Counted from the first letter of the stretch, positions 53,238 through 62,423 are shown. The stretch is DNA of 64,000 nucleotides from Trichormus sp. NMC-1 (GCF_001858025.1 NZ_LZQD01000002.1:637421-701420), one strand, 5' to 3'. Notes: generated from the letters alone by a model not told the origin. A program made the numbers and translations.

Positions 53238-55499
53238 ATGAAAATCAATCCAGTTGAATCGATCCCAAATTTGACAAACCCAGCACCACCGCAGATTTTT
53301 TTCGGCACAGAAGCAGATAAAAAAAGTAGTAGTGAGCAATTTTTACTCAGTATGTACGATTCTGTGCAGACATCTATATTTATTGTCGATGTTCTGGAAG
53401 ACGGGGATTTTCGCTATCTAGCACTTAATCCTACCCATGAACGGTGGCTTGGTATTCGCTCTGAAGAACTCCGGGGTAAACAACCAGAGGATATTCTCTC
53501 TCCCGTTGATGCTGCTAGTGTACGTCAGCGTTATGCTGATTGTGTGCGTTTTGGGAAAACGATTTCCTATGAACAATGTTTACAATTTCAGGGAATATTC
53601 ACTTGGTGGAGTACAACTTTAACGCCATTGCGAGATGCTGACTCTAGAATTTATAGACTGATTGGCACTAGTAGCAATATTACTCCCTCAAAGCTGGCAG
53701 AACAAGCGGGAAAAATAGAAGCAGAAAGGGAACGGTTATTAGCATCAACAACGCTAAGAATTCGCCAATGTCAAGACTTAGAAACGATTCTCCAGCAGAC
53801 AGTTAAAGAAATTCGGCATTTATTAGAGAGCGATCGCATTTTAATTTATCGCTTTGAGCCGGATAATGGGGGGATAATCTTGGCCGAATCCTCCATTACC
53901 GCTGGTGATTTCCTCCTCGGACGAAAAATCAAAGATCCCTGTTTTGATGCCAAACATCGAGAACGTTACAGACGTGGTTGTATTCACGTGGTTGAAGATA
54001 TTTATGCCACAGGTTTGCATCCTTGTCAACGAGATTTTCTGGCTTCCATGCAGGTGCAAGCTAATCTAGTTGTACCGATTTTATTAAAACAGAATTTGTG
54101 GGGACTTTTGATTGCTCAACATTGCCGAGAAAAGCGACAATGGCAACAAGCAGAAATTGATTTATTCAAACAAATAGCTATTCAACTCGGTATTGCTGCC
54201 CAGCAAGCAGAACTACAAAAACAAGTACAATATCTGCAAGAACAACTAGAATTACAAAAACAACAGCATACATCCCAGTTAAATCAAGCGCAGAATTTTC
54301 AAGCACTAGTGAGAAGGATTACTGAACAAATCCGTGATAGTGTGGATGCTCAGGAAGTTCTCCAAACAGCAGTTCAAGAATTAGCGCAATTATTGCAACT
54401 GGAACGATGTCAAATCGAACTTTATAACTCTTACCAAACTTCAGCCACAGTCACCTGTGAATATAGTACTAGTTCACCGCATTGTCAGGGATTAATTAGA
54501 GATATTGCCGACTTTCCCGAAGTATATCAGCCACTTTTGCAAAAACAAACTTTGCAATCTGTGGAAATTCTGCCCGGAAACTATATACAAGTACAAGTTG
54601 TCTCCCAACTAGCTTGTCCAATTTTTGATTCTCAGGGAATTTTAGGCAATATTTGGTTAATTAAACCAACAGAGGAGATATTTGAGCAATTGGAGATATC
54701 CTTAGTACAGGAGATAGCTAATGAATGTGCGATCGCAATTCGCCAATCTCAACTACAGGAAAAAACCAAAGCACAGGTAAAAGAACTAGAAAAACGGGAA
54801 CGTCACAAAAACGAATTCCTGAAAACTCTTTCCCAAGAACTTCGCACACCCGTAACTAGTATTAGTCTTGCTGCTCAAACTCTAGAAAGTCTGCTGACTC
54901 CAAGTGGTATTCTCGATCTAGAATTAGTCCCGCAACTTTTACAGATTTTACATTATGAGTGCGGACGTGAAACCAAATTAATTAACGATTTGCTTACCCT
55001 CACCTATCTCAAAATTGAACCCGAACCGCCGACATTAATCGCCATTGACTTACAAACCTGGCTAACTCCCATTGTCGAGTCTTTTCGGGATGTTGCCAAT
55101 TGTCAAAAACAAAACTTAAACTTAAATATTGCCACAAAACTTCCGCCTTTAGAAACCGATATCACCGATTTTGAGCGAATTATCACCCAATTGCTTAACC
55201 AAGCTTGTAAATACACTCCCGCAGGTGACTCAATCACCGTTTCTGCTGAATTGATTGCAGACACAGTAGAGCTAAAAGTTAGCCATTCCGGTGTAGAGAT
55301 TCCCAGTCATGAACTAGCAAGGGTTTTTCAGCCATTTTATCGCTTTACTAACAATGCTCCCTGGAAATCTAGCGATTCTGGACTAGAACTGGCTTTGGTG
55401 AAAGCAATGGTTAAACGTTTAAGCGGTTCAATTCATGTCCAAAGTGCCGATCATCAAATCACTTTCACAATTAGATTCAGTAATATCTCCTCTGTCTGA
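53238..55499 (+). CDS. PAS-GAF-GAF sensor with degenerate histidine-kinase domain
   Basis: 753 residues. A PAS domain (about 30-160) precedes a first GAF (about 175-330), a coiled coil (QLEEQLELQKQQ), a second GAF (about 355-500), then HisKA and HATPase_c. The first GAF resembles cyanobacteriochromes: DPCF at 233-236 and GLHPCQ with Cys263, 28 residues after Cys235, the spacing of DXCF-type two-Cys photoreceptors; the usual CH is CQ. The phosphoacceptor box is SQELRTP: Gln533 instead of His. The N box is LLNQACKYT, G1 is HSGVEIP, G2 is DSGLELAL, all degraded. It should not autophosphorylate and may work as a sensor or scaffold for a partner. Confidence 0.85.
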   Translation: MKINPVESIPNLTNPAPPQIFFGTEADKKSSSEQFLLSMYDSVQTSIFIVDVLEDGDFRYLALNPTHERWLGIRSEELRGKQPEDILSPVDAASVRQRYADCVRFGKTISYEQCLQFQGIFTWWSTTLTPLRDADSRIYRLIGTSSNITPSKLAEQAGKIEAERERLLASTTLRIRQCQDLETILQQTVKEIRHLLESDRILIYRFEPDNGGIILAESSITAGDFLLGRKIKDPCFDAKHRERYRRGCIHVVEDIYATGLHPCQRDFLASMQVQANLVVPILLKQNLWGLLIAQHCREKRQWQQAEIDLFKQIAIQLGIAAQQAELQKQVQYLQEQLELQKQQHTSQLNQAQNFQALVRRITEQIRDSVDAQEVLQTAVQELAQLLQLERCQIELYNSYQTSATVTCEYSTSSPHCQGLIRDIADFPEVYQPLLQKQTLQSVEILPGNYIQVQVVSQLACPIFDSQGILGNIWLIKPTEEIFEQLEISLVQEIANECAIAIRQSQLQEKTKAQVKELEKRERHKNEFLKTLSQELRTPVTSISLAAQTLESLLTPSGILDLELVPQLLQILHYECGRETKLINDLLTLTYLKIEPEPPTLIAIDLQTWLTPIVESFRDVANCQKQNLNLNIATKLPPLETDITDFERIITQLLNQACKYTPAGDSITVSAELIADTVELKVSHSGVEIPSHELARVFQPFYRFTNNAPWKSSDSGLELALVKAMVKRLSGSIHVQSADHQITFTIRFSNISSV

Positions 55500-55569
55500 T
55501 GCATGAATTCGTCTGCAATCCGTTTTGGCTCAAAGTCTCGCTATTCTAATTTGGGCTTTTCTATAATTA

Positions 55570-56709
55570 TAGGACTTACGCATTGACAAAAAATATCATC
55601 TATGTAGTCTAGATAATGGCATCCTTGCGAAGGTTGGCAAAAATATGCTCACGGACAACAGAAGTAAACAGATTCCTTTGTACTTCATACCAATTGCTAA
55701 TTATATTTTCAGAGCGCATAAACTCCAATTTCACAAAAGCTTGAAGTGAACAAAATATATGAGTTTTGATTGCACAGGTATCTCTAACCATGAACCGACA
55801 AATTCCACATACTTGTTTTATGGCTCGATGAAATGTTTCAATACCCCAATGGGTATCATGAATTGTGATAAAGGTACTTCTGGTTATGTCTTTGATTTTC
55901 TCCTCATCTAGTAGATATAAAATATAATGTCTAGAGTCTTCCTTTTTAAAGTCTTTCCTAAACAATTTTATAAATCCAAATTCTTTCAGATGAGTCCTTA
56001 ATCCTTCTTGGGGAATAGCCAGAGTGCTTACTTGACAATACTTGTGTGGCTCATTTGAAACAGTTCTATTTTTTTCAATTCCGAATAGGAAACCCAATTT
56101 CTGGTTTTTTAGAAATTTCAAGTTTTCTACTCCAGAATACCAACTATCTCCTGTTACCATTCTGGGTTTGACTCCCCAGCTTATTATTTCAATTACCATT
56201 TCTCTAAAATAATCGTTTTTTGTTTTTCCCTCCTTTTTATCATATATTCTATAATTTATTGGTACTGAATTACCATTAATATCACTGTAATATAGACTAA
56301 TTAAATTTAAGCCAATAATAGTTTTATGGGCTTTCCCTGACCAAAAATAACTGATTAATTCCGCATTTTTAGGGTCGCTGTAAATCTTTTCTATGACTGT
56401 ATCGTCTACACTTAATATCCCTCCTTCCAGATTGATAATTTTCTCTATTATGCTGAATAAATCTTTGGGTTCGTATCTCTCTCTCAATAAAAAGCGGTTT
56501 ACACTATCATGTGAAACATCTCCCAATATCTCCGCTAACCTACTGCACCCTCCATACTTTGGCTCTGACAGCAAAAATAAGGTGTAGATGTCTAGATTGC
56601 ATTGTGCTGTCGAGGGTTTAGTAATTTCTCTCATTCTCTCATACCCATTACTCGACGACTCTTATTTATCAATGCACTATTTTGTTATTCTGTCAATGCG
56701 TAAGTCCTA
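55570..56709. mobile_element. Complete insertion sequence, 1140 bp
   Basis: Perfect 19-bp terminal inverted repeats (TAGGACTTACGCATTGACA at the left, its complement at 56691-56709) enclose one transposase gene. The 5-bp sequence AATTA directly flanks both ends (55565-55569 and 56710-56714), the target-site duplication. The element appears intact and probably arrived recently. Family is likely IS4/IS701-like, based on the transposase. Confidence 0.92.
55609..56634 (-). CDS. DDE transposase (IS4/IS701-superfamily-like)
   Basis: 341 residues. A DDE transposase: first acidic residue in ILSVDDTVIEK (Asp77/78), second in RMVTGDSWYSG, and Glu in WGIETFHRAIKQ, with the spacing of an RNase H-like core. 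Helical N-terminus (TLFLLSEPKYGGCSRLAEIL) is the DNA-binding part. The frame is open from ATG to stop and fills the element between the inverted repeats, so the gene looks functional. It is more AT-rich than nearby genes. Confidence 0.9.
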   Translation of the reverse strand: MREITKPSTAQCNLDIYTLFLLSEPKYGGCSRLAEILGDVSHDSVNRFLLRERYEPKDLFSIIEKIINLEGGILSVDDTVIEKIYSDPKNAELISYFWSGKAHKTIIGLNLISLYYSDINGNSVPINYRIYDKKEGKTKNDYFREMVIEIISWGVKPRMVTGDSWYSGVENLKFLKNQKLGFLFGIEKNRTVSNEPHKYCQVSTLAIPQEGLRTHLKEFGFIKLFRKDFKKEDSRHYILYLLDEEKIKDITRSTFITIHDTHWGIETFHRAIKQVCGICRFMVRDTCAIKTHIFCSLQAFVKLEFMRSENIISNWYEVQRNLFTSVVREHIFANLRKDAII

Positions 56710-56714
56710 AATTA

Positions 56715-56890
56715 TTTGATAGCGAAAGCATAGTCGCTCCAATTAAAAATTAAAAATTATTAATTAAAAATTGCAATCAGTGGGGGCTTGCACCCAAAAT
56801 TAATTAATTAAAAATTATTATTAATCTTAAATTTTTAATTTTTAACTTTTAACTTTTAATTAAAAAAAGGTCATCTGTGGTGGTAGTCGT
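56715..56890. repeat. AT-rich AATTAAAAATT repeat region
   Basis: Many partly tandem and inverted copies of AATTAAAAATT and TTTTAACTTTTAA between the insertion sequence and the family B MITE. No coding signal in the 430 bp before the LysR gene. Confidence 0.75.
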
Positions 56891-57084
56891 TACAGCGATT
56901 TTCGGGTAAATGAACCACATTTTATATCTCACGTTATATCTCACGCATTAGCGAAGCGAAGTATGAATTAGGTTAGTGTAATCTCGCTTTTATACAAAAC
57001 GCTCTGCGATCTCGTAGAGTAGATGCAAAGGAAGAAAGGAATAGAAAAATTAGCGTGTGGTACAAATACATGAAAACTGCTGTA
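56891..57084. mobile_element. MITE-like element family B, uninterrupted copy
   Basis: Starts TACAGCGATTTTCGGG and ends with AAAACTGCTGTA. It is a homologue of 106-327 but lacks the 106-bp family A insertion. Its interior holds a TATATCTCACG duplicate and short HIP-like changes. It ends 53 bp before the LysR start codon and may affect that promoter. Confidence 0.8.
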
Positions 57085-57136
57085 AATTAGTGAAAGTAAT
57101 AAATTTATACTCAGGTTATATTCAGGCTAGATAAAA

Positions 57137-58078
57137 ATGCGTCTAGAGCAGTTGCAAGCCTTTTTAGCGATCGCTCAAAGTGGTAGCTTTCAACAAGCAG
57201 CAAAACAATGTGGTGTGACTCAATCAACTATTAGTAGGCAAATTCAGGGATTAGAAGCAGATTTAGGAGTAGAACTATTTCATAGAAGCACCAATGCTAA
57301 ATTGACTTTAGGAGGTGAAATTTTACTTCCCCGTGTCCGCAAAATTTGCCAAGAATGGGAATCCGCTACACAAGAATTAACGGATTTAATGGGGGGAAAG
57401 CAGCCAGAACTATGTATTGCAGCAATTCATTCTGTCTGTGCTTCTTATTTACCGCCAGTATTACAAAAATTTTGCCGTGATTATCCTGATGTACAATTAC
57501 GAGTAACATCATTAGGAAGCGATCGCTCTCTCAAAGTTCTCAAAGATGGTTTAGTAGATTTAGCAATTGTCATGCACAATCGCTTTTTAATCTCTAGCAA
57601 AGAAATGGCCGTAGAAGTCCTATATGATGAACCGATAGAAGTCCTCACCGCAGCAAATCATCCCCTCGCTGGTTATGAATCTATCCCTTGGTTGGAGTTA
57701 ATTCGTTATCCGCAAGTAGTATTTAAAGATGGTTATGGGATGCAGCGTCTAATTCAAGATCGATTTGAACAGATGGAAGCTAAACTCCATGCAGCTTTGG
57801 AAGTAAACACTTTAGATGCTTTTCGGGGAGTAGTTCGTCAAGGAGAAGTGATTGCTTTACTTCCCCATTCAGCATTAATAGAAGCTAAATATGATCCGAC
57901 TCTGGCAGTTCGTCCCCTAGCCAATAATAGTAATTTAGCTGATAATTCTAGTTTGACTCGTCGCGTAGTTATGGTAACAACTCAAGACCGTCTTCAGATT
58001 CCCCCTATTCAACATTTTTGGCAACTTGTCAAGGATAATATTCATTTACAAATTAACCAACAACGTTCTGTTTCTTAA
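57137..58078 (+). CDS. LysR-family transcriptional regulator
   Basis: 313 residues. Residues 1-60 are the winged HTH (MRLEQLQAFLAIAQSGSFQQ; GVTQSTISRQIQGLE). Residues 90-300 form the periplasmic-binding-protein-like effector domain (LCIAAIHSVCASYLPPVLQKF; DGLVDLAIVMHNRF). Such regulators are homotetramers that usually control a neighbouring operon and respond to a small metabolite. The divergent neighbour is the insertion sequence, so the original target may have been displaced. Name not assignable; NtcB- or RbcR-type similarity cannot be claimed. Confidence 0.9.
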   Translation: MRLEQLQAFLAIAQSGSFQQAAKQCGVTQSTISRQIQGLEADLGVELFHRSTNAKLTLGGEILLPRVRKICQEWESATQELTDLMGGKQPELCIAAIHSVCASYLPPVLQKFCRDYPDVQLRVTSLGSDRSLKVLKDGLVDLAIVMHNRFLISSKEMAVEVLYDEPIEVLTAANHPLAGYESIPWLELIRYPQVVFKDGYGMQRLIQDRFEQMEAKLHAALEVNTLDAFRGVVRQGEVIALLPHSALIEAKYDPTLAVRPLANNSNLADNSSLTRRVVMVTTQDRLQIPPIQHFWQLVKDNIHLQINQQRSVS

Positions 58079-58213
58079 TTTGCGAGTTGGAAAAAATTCT
58101 TCATCTGACTACTTTATCTACTAGGAAATACATCTATAGGACTCCTATTTGATTATTGATAGCTTGCGTGGCGTAGCCATACAAAACTCCGTACATCCAA
58201 ATCCTCTAAAACT

Positions 58214-58250
58214 CTATTCCCTATTCCCTATTCCCTATTCCCTATTCCCT
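58214..58250. repeat. STRR array TTCCCTA
   Basis: Five copies of TTCCCTA (ending TTCCCTG) about 40 bp before the GST start codon. Confidence 0.92.
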
Positions 58251-58289
58251 GCCTCCACGACAAATTCATAACTCAAATCGGATCGCTAT

Positions 58290-58982
58290 ATGATTGACCT
58301 TTACTATTGGACTACGCCCAACGGCCATAAAATTACAATATTTCTGGAGGAAGTTGGACTTCCCTATAACATCATTCCTGTAAATATTGGTGCAGGAGAT
58401 CAGTTTAAACCAGAGTTTTTGAAGATTTCTCCTAATAATCGCATTCCTGCAATTATTGATCACCAACCTGTTGATGGTGGTGAGCCTATTTCTATTTTTG
58501 AATCTGGAGCAATTCTAGAGTATTTGGCACAAAAAACTGGCAAGTTAATGCCCACAGATATTCGCGGTCGTGTAGAGGTTCTCCAATGGCTGTTTTGGCA
58601 GATGGGGGGATTGGGACCAATGGCAGGTCAAAACCATCATTTTAGCCAATATGCCCCTGAAAAAATTGATTACGCCATTAATCGCTATGTCAATGAAACA
58701 GGACGATTATACGCTGTTTTAAATAAACGATTGAGCGATCGCAAATTTATTGCTGGGGATTATTCCATTGCTGATATTGCCAGCTATCCCTGGATTGTAC
58801 CCTACGAACGACAAAGCCAAAAGCTAGAAGATTTTCCTCACCTACAACGCTGGTTTGAAGAGATTAAAGCCCGTCCAGCAACTATTCGAGCTTTTGAAAA
58901 AGCCGAAGCTTTCAAAAATCAGCAAATCAGTCCCGAACAATCACGAGATTTGTTATTTAATCAGTCTGCCAAAACTGTTTAA
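58290..58982 (+). CDS. Glutathione S-transferase family protein (YfcG/YghU-like)
   Basis: 230 residues. Thioredoxin-like N-terminal domain (MIDLYYWTTPNGHKITIFLEE; NNRIPAIIDH; ISIFESGAILEYLAQK) and a helical C-terminal domain (QWLFWQMGGLGPMAGQNHHF; DYSIADIASYPWIVPYERQ). The TTPNG catalytic region and the GPMxGQ motif are typical of the Nu class with disulfide-bond reductase activity towards glutathione. Cytosolic. ATG start at 58290. No partner in an operon. Confidence 0.93.
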   Translation: MIDLYYWTTPNGHKITIFLEEVGLPYNIIPVNIGAGDQFKPEFLKISPNNRIPAIIDHQPVDGGEPISIFESGAILEYLAQKTGKLMPTDIRGRVEVLQWLFWQMGGLGPMAGQNHHFSQYAPEKIDYAINRYVNETGRLYAVLNKRLSDRKFIAGDYSIADIASYPWIVPYERQSQKLEDFPHLQRWFEEIKARPATIRAFEKAEAFKNQQISPEQSRDLLFNQSAKTV

Positions 58983-59053
58983 GTAGGAATTTACATCTTT
59001 CTCAGGTAAGGAATATCAAGCTATTTTACGATGTTGTGTAAAAGATAAATATC

Positions 59054-59176
59054 TTAGAGGATATTTGAAAAGTTTTGGGCGAATATACCTTGGTTTGCTT
59101 TTAATGTGTATTCCCATGCTTCTGGACAAATTCCAGAGTAGTTATCACTGGCAAACTGTTCTAAATTAAAATTCAT
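59054..59176 (-). pseudogene. Truncated threonine-aldolase-like gene remnant
   Basis: A 40-codon frame with ATG at 59176 reads MNFNLEQFASDNYSGICPE followed by AWEYTLKANQG. This is the distinctive N-terminus of low-specificity L-threonine aldolases (FASDNYSGICPEAW...ANQGH). After ANQG the sequence diverges (IFAQNFSNIL) and stops. The rest of a normal gene of about 340 codons is missing downstream, so it is a 5' remnant. Confidence 0.75.
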
Positions 59177-59245
59177 GATGTTGTGTGTGATTTACAATTT
59201 TTTAGTAAATAACTTATTTTAACGAAATTATTAACAAGAATTCAA

Positions 59246-59351
59246 TACAGCGGTTTCCGCTCTTATGAAGTACATCTTAGCCCCCTCATCGCTTGCTCTT
59301 AGGGGGTTGGGGGTGGGGTTCTTGTACCTCATAACACCGGGAAGTGCTGTA
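59246..59351. mobile_element. MITE-like element family A, copy 2
   Basis: About 106 bp beginning TACAGCGGTTTCCGCTC and ending GGGAAGTGCTGTA, almost identical to 138-243 except in the middle (GCTTGCTCTTAGGGGG instead of GCTTGCGGGGAGGGGG). It occupies the 440-bp gap before the TrpD-like gene, together with the threonine aldolase remnant. Confidence 0.85.
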
Positions 59352-59424
59352 ACCCTTTTTTGGAGTTAGGAATCATCCAAGATTACTTTAGCTGATAAAA
59401 TTAATCCCTAATGAGAATTAATCA

Positions 59425-60465
59425 ATGACTAATATATTTAGAGAATTTATCCAAAAAGTAGGTAGTGGAAGTCATACATCCGAGAATTTAACTCGTGCTG
59501 AAGCGGCTACTGCTACAAAGATGATGCTATTAGGTGAAGCGACACCAGCCCAAATTGGCGCGTTTTTGATTGCTCACCGTATCAAACGTCCCACAGGTGA
59601 AGAGTTAGCGGGGATGTTGGATGCTTACTATGAACTTGGACCTAAGTTGCAACCAATAGCACAACCTGTGATCGTTTTAGGTATACCCTATGATGGCAGA
59701 ACTCGAACTGCCCCAATTAATATTATTACGGTTTTATTATTGGCTGCTGCTGGACAATCGGTAATTATGCACGGGAGCTATCGCTTACCAACAAAATATG
59801 GTTTACCTTTAATTGAGATTTGGCAAGGTTTAGGAGTAGATTGGACTGGTTTACCACTGGAACAAATCCAGCAGGTTTTTGAGCAAACAGGAATTGGCTT
59901 TGTTTACACACCCAAGCATTTCCCTTTAAATCAAACTTTATGGGAATACCGCGATCAACTTGGTAAACGTCCACCATTAGCGACAATGGAGTTAATTTGG
60001 TGTCCCTATGCTGGTCATGCTCACATCATTGCTGGCTTTGTACACCCCCCTACAGAAGCGATGTTTCAAGTGGCTTTGGGTTTACGTGGGGTAACGCAAT
60101 TTACCTTTGTCAAGGGTTTAGAAGGCAGTTGTGACTTACCGCGCGATCGCACAGCCATCATCGGATTATCTTCACTAACAACATCCCCAGAATTAGAACG
60201 GCTACACCTTGTACCTCGTGAATACGGTTTCACTACCAAAAATGTCCCCCTTACCACTACAGAAGAATTAATCAAGGATATGCAAGCCGTTTTGGCTGGA
60301 CAAGCCGGTGAACTCATGCAAACAGCCTTATGGAATGGTGGTTTTTATCTATGGCGCAGCGGACTTTCTCTAGATATACAAGCAGGGATAGCCAAAGCTA
60401 CAGAATTATTGAGCAGTGGAGCAGTAGCTGCTAAACTTCAAGAACTGAAGATTGAATTCAGGTGA
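59425..60465 (+). CDS. Anthranilate-phosphoribosyltransferase-like protein lacking the GTGGD motif
   Basis: 346 residues with the TrpD2/nucleoside-phosphorylase-III fold: helical N-terminal domain (REFIQKVGSGSHTSENLTRAE; LGEATPAQIGAFLIAHRIKRPTGEELAGM), then an alpha/beta domain. The PRPP-binding GTGGD loop of true TrpD is replaced by GIPYDGRTRTAP, and the KHG and NP-A-L motifs are not seen. The enzyme for tryptophan synthesis is therefore unlikely; it fits the TrpD2 (YbiB-like) group that binds nucleic acids. Start ATG at 59425 with no clear Shine-Dalgarno site. Confidence 0.8.
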   Translation: MTNIFREFIQKVGSGSHTSENLTRAEAATATKMMLLGEATPAQIGAFLIAHRIKRPTGEELAGMLDAYYELGPKLQPIAQPVIVLGIPYDGRTRTAPINIITVLLLAAAGQSVIMHGSYRLPTKYGLPLIEIWQGLGVDWTGLPLEQIQQVFEQTGIGFVYTPKHFPLNQTLWEYRDQLGKRPPLATMELIWCPYAGHAHIIAGFVHPPTEAMFQVALGLRGVTQFTFVKGLEGSCDLPRDRTAIIGLSSLTTSPELERLHLVPREYGFTTKNVPLTTTEELIKDMQAVLAGQAGELMQTALWNGGFYLWRSGLSLDIQAGIAKATELLSSGAVAAKLQELKIEFR

Positions 60466-60472
60466 CTTGAAG

Positions 60473-61375
60473 TTACTTGCTCACAGGTAATACCATCCCT
60501 TCACAAGCTAGTAACACATTAGGAAATGTAGACTTCAGTTGGTCTTGAACTTGGTCAAGAAAAACATCATCGTCATCTGGATGATGGTGTGATATTACTA
60601 ACCTTTGCACACCAGCAGTTTGAGCTAAATCAACGGGAGTTTTCCATAATAATTCAGCATATTCATGGTTTTTATTCGTTGGGGGAGTATAGGTAGCATT
60701 GGTAACTAGTAAATCAACACCTTGAATAAGTTGTAGAATTCGCTCTTGCTCTTCTAAATCAAGATTCTGATTTAAATCAGTCACGTAGGCCATGCTATGG
60801 TTTCCCCAATTCACCCGGTAGCCAATTGACCTCTGATTTTTATTTATTAATGCTGTTGTGATTTTGACATCACCTAACTCCACTGTATTACCTGGAGTCA
60901 AATGATGAAAAAGCAACTCCGACTGCATCACCTGTAACGGGTAAGGAAAGTGAGGTTGGAGCATCTGATCGCACAGGCATTGTTTGATTGATGCACCATT
61001 GGAGGCCGCTATACCATAAATATTAAAGCAGTTACCTGTAATAAATGCAGGGGCAAAAAAGGGAAATCCTTGGATGCGATTTGATTGGGAGTTGGTAAAA
61101 AATAAATGGGCTTTTAGAGATTCTTGCAGTAGTTGCCAAGTTTTTCCTAGAACCCGTAAGCCAGTACCTCCATCAAAAATCAAACGTTGCCCTGCTATAT
61201 ATATTTCAACACAAGCAGTATTACTACCATAGCGGCAGGTATGACTGTTGGGGGTAGCGATTAAACCGCGTACACCCCAGAATTTAATCCAAAACTCCCC
61301 AGCAAGGTGATTGAGCGTGGGAGTTAATTCTTCATTGACGTAGCTTTGGGAATCAGACAGCTCAAAATTTGACAT
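60473..61375 (-). CDS. Metallo-beta-lactamase-fold protein with degenerate metal site
   Basis: 300 residues. The fold is recognisable (FWGVRGLIATPNSHTCRYGSN; LIFDGGTGLRVLG; MAYVTDLNQN; LVISHHHPDDDDVFL), as in cyclic-nucleotide phosphodiesterase-like MBL proteins. The main metal motif HxHxDH, which should follow LFFT, reads TNSQSNR at 94-100. So three of the expected His/Asp ligands are lost while a distal Asp and His-rich segment remain. It is probably inactive as a hydrolase or uses a single metal. It precedes panD by 11 bp in the direction of transcription (panD first), so the two form an operon. Confidence 0.85.
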   Translation of the reverse strand: MSNFELSDSQSYVNEELTPTLNHLAGEFWIKFWGVRGLIATPNSHTCRYGSNTACVEIYIAGQRLIFDGGTGLRVLGKTWQLLQESLKAHLFFTNSQSNRIQGFPFFAPAFITGNCFNIYGIAASNGASIKQCLCDQMLQPHFPYPLQVMQSELLFHHLTPGNTVELGDVKITTALINKNQRSIGYRVNWGNHSMAYVTDLNQNLDLEEQERILQLIQGVDLLVTNATYTPPTNKNHEYAELLWKTPVDLAQTAGVQRLVISHHHPDDDDVFLDQVQDQLKSTFPNVLLACEGMVLPVSK

Positions 61376-61386
61376 TTTTCTTGAAA

Positions 61387-61770
61387 TTAGAGCTTACTGA
61401 GCAGATCATCGTAGTTTCGCACTTCCAGCATCTGGTTTTTGTCGTCCACAATGACAACCGTAGGAGAGTAATGTTTTAACTCCTCTAGTGTAAACTGCCC
61501 GTAAGTCATTATAATCAAGCGATCGCCAATAATGCCTAAACGTGCGGCTGCTCCATTTAATTCAATCGCTCCTGAATTAGCAGTTGCAGGAATTGCGTAA
61601 GTAATAAAACGCTTACCATTAGCATTATTCACTACTTGTACTTGCTCATAAGGTAAAATACCAGCTTTATCTAAAAGTACTTCATCAATGCTGATACTAC
61701 CCACGTAGTTGATATTCGCTGCCGTGAGGGTACAGTTATGAATCTTAGCCAAAAGGAGTGTGCGCTGCAT
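61387..61770 (-). CDS. panD: Aspartate 1-decarboxylase
   Basis: 127 residues. Makes beta-alanine from L-aspartate for pantothenate and coenzyme A. The pyruvoyl precursor site is Gly24-Ser25 in [11 protein letters not shown], the same numbering as E. coli PanD, where self-cleavage gives the catalytic pyruvoyl group. [39 protein letters not shown] and [10 protein letters not shown] complete the family signature. Cytosolic tetramer. First gene of a pair with the MBL-fold protein. Confidence 0.96.
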   Translation of the reverse strand: MQRTLLLAKIHNCTLTAANINYVGSISIDEVLLDKAGILPYEQVQVVNNANGKRFITYAIPATANSGAIELNGAAARLGIIGDRLIIMTYGQFTLEELKHYSPTVVIVDDKNQMLEVRNYDDLLSKL

Positions 61771-61910
61771 TTCGGTTTGGTTTTGTCTGCAACAAGTGAG
61801 AGTGGTTTTAATCTGGTCAGTAGGGTTGTCGGCGGTTTTTTCAGTTTTGTCATGGGTAATTGATATTTATTATACCCATTACCCATCACTTATTACTCAT
61901 TACCCAGCAT

Positions 61911-62423
61911 CTATTTTTTAGCAGCTTCGATAAACTTCTCAACTAAGGGTGCAACCCTCTCTGCATCTTGCCAACCGAGTATTTCTGTCACCTTTTTTTC
62001 CAAATTTTTATAAGTGCGGAAAAATTCGGCAATTTCATCTAGACGGTGAGGAGGCAAGTCCTTCAATGATCTTACATGGGCGTAGCGTGGATCTTTGTCG
62101 GGAACACAAAGAATTTTTTCATCGCGATCGCCACCATCAATCATTTCCAAATAACCAATCGGTCTTGCAGCAATGACGCAACCAGGGAAGGTCGGTTCAT
62201 CCATTATTACCATACCATCGAGCGGATCGCCATCATCCGCTAAGGTGTTGGGTATAAAGCCGTAGTCGTAAGGGTATTTTACCGAAGAAGAAAGTACCCT
62301 GTCTAAGGAAAAAGCTTGCAAGTCCTTATCAAATTCGTATTTATTTTTACTCCCGCCAGGAATTTCAATGAGAACATTGATCACACCCGGTTTCGGTTGG
62401 GCAGGAATAAGGGATAAATCCAC
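61911..62423 (-). CDS. ppa: Inorganic pyrophosphatase (family I)
   Basis: 170 residues. Hydrolyses pyrophosphate to phosphate and pulls biosynthetic reactions forward. The Mg-binding signature DGDPLDG sits at 64-70, with the [14 protein letters not shown] phosphate-binding part (residues 20-33) and the [17 protein letters not shown] segment. [15 protein letters not shown] is typical of cyanobacterial and plant-plastid forms. Soluble hexamer. Start ATG at 62423 with AAAAGGAG eight bases upstream. Monocistronic. Confidence 0.96.
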   Translation of the reverse strand: MDLSLIPAQPKPGVINVLIEIPGGSKNKYEFDKDLQAFSLDRVLSSSVKYPYDYGFIPNTLADDGDPLDGMVIMDEPTFPGCVIAARPIGYLEMIDGGDRDEKILCVPDKDPRYAHVRSLKDLPPHRLDEIAEFFRTYKNLEKKVTEILGWQDAERVAPLVEKFIEAAKK

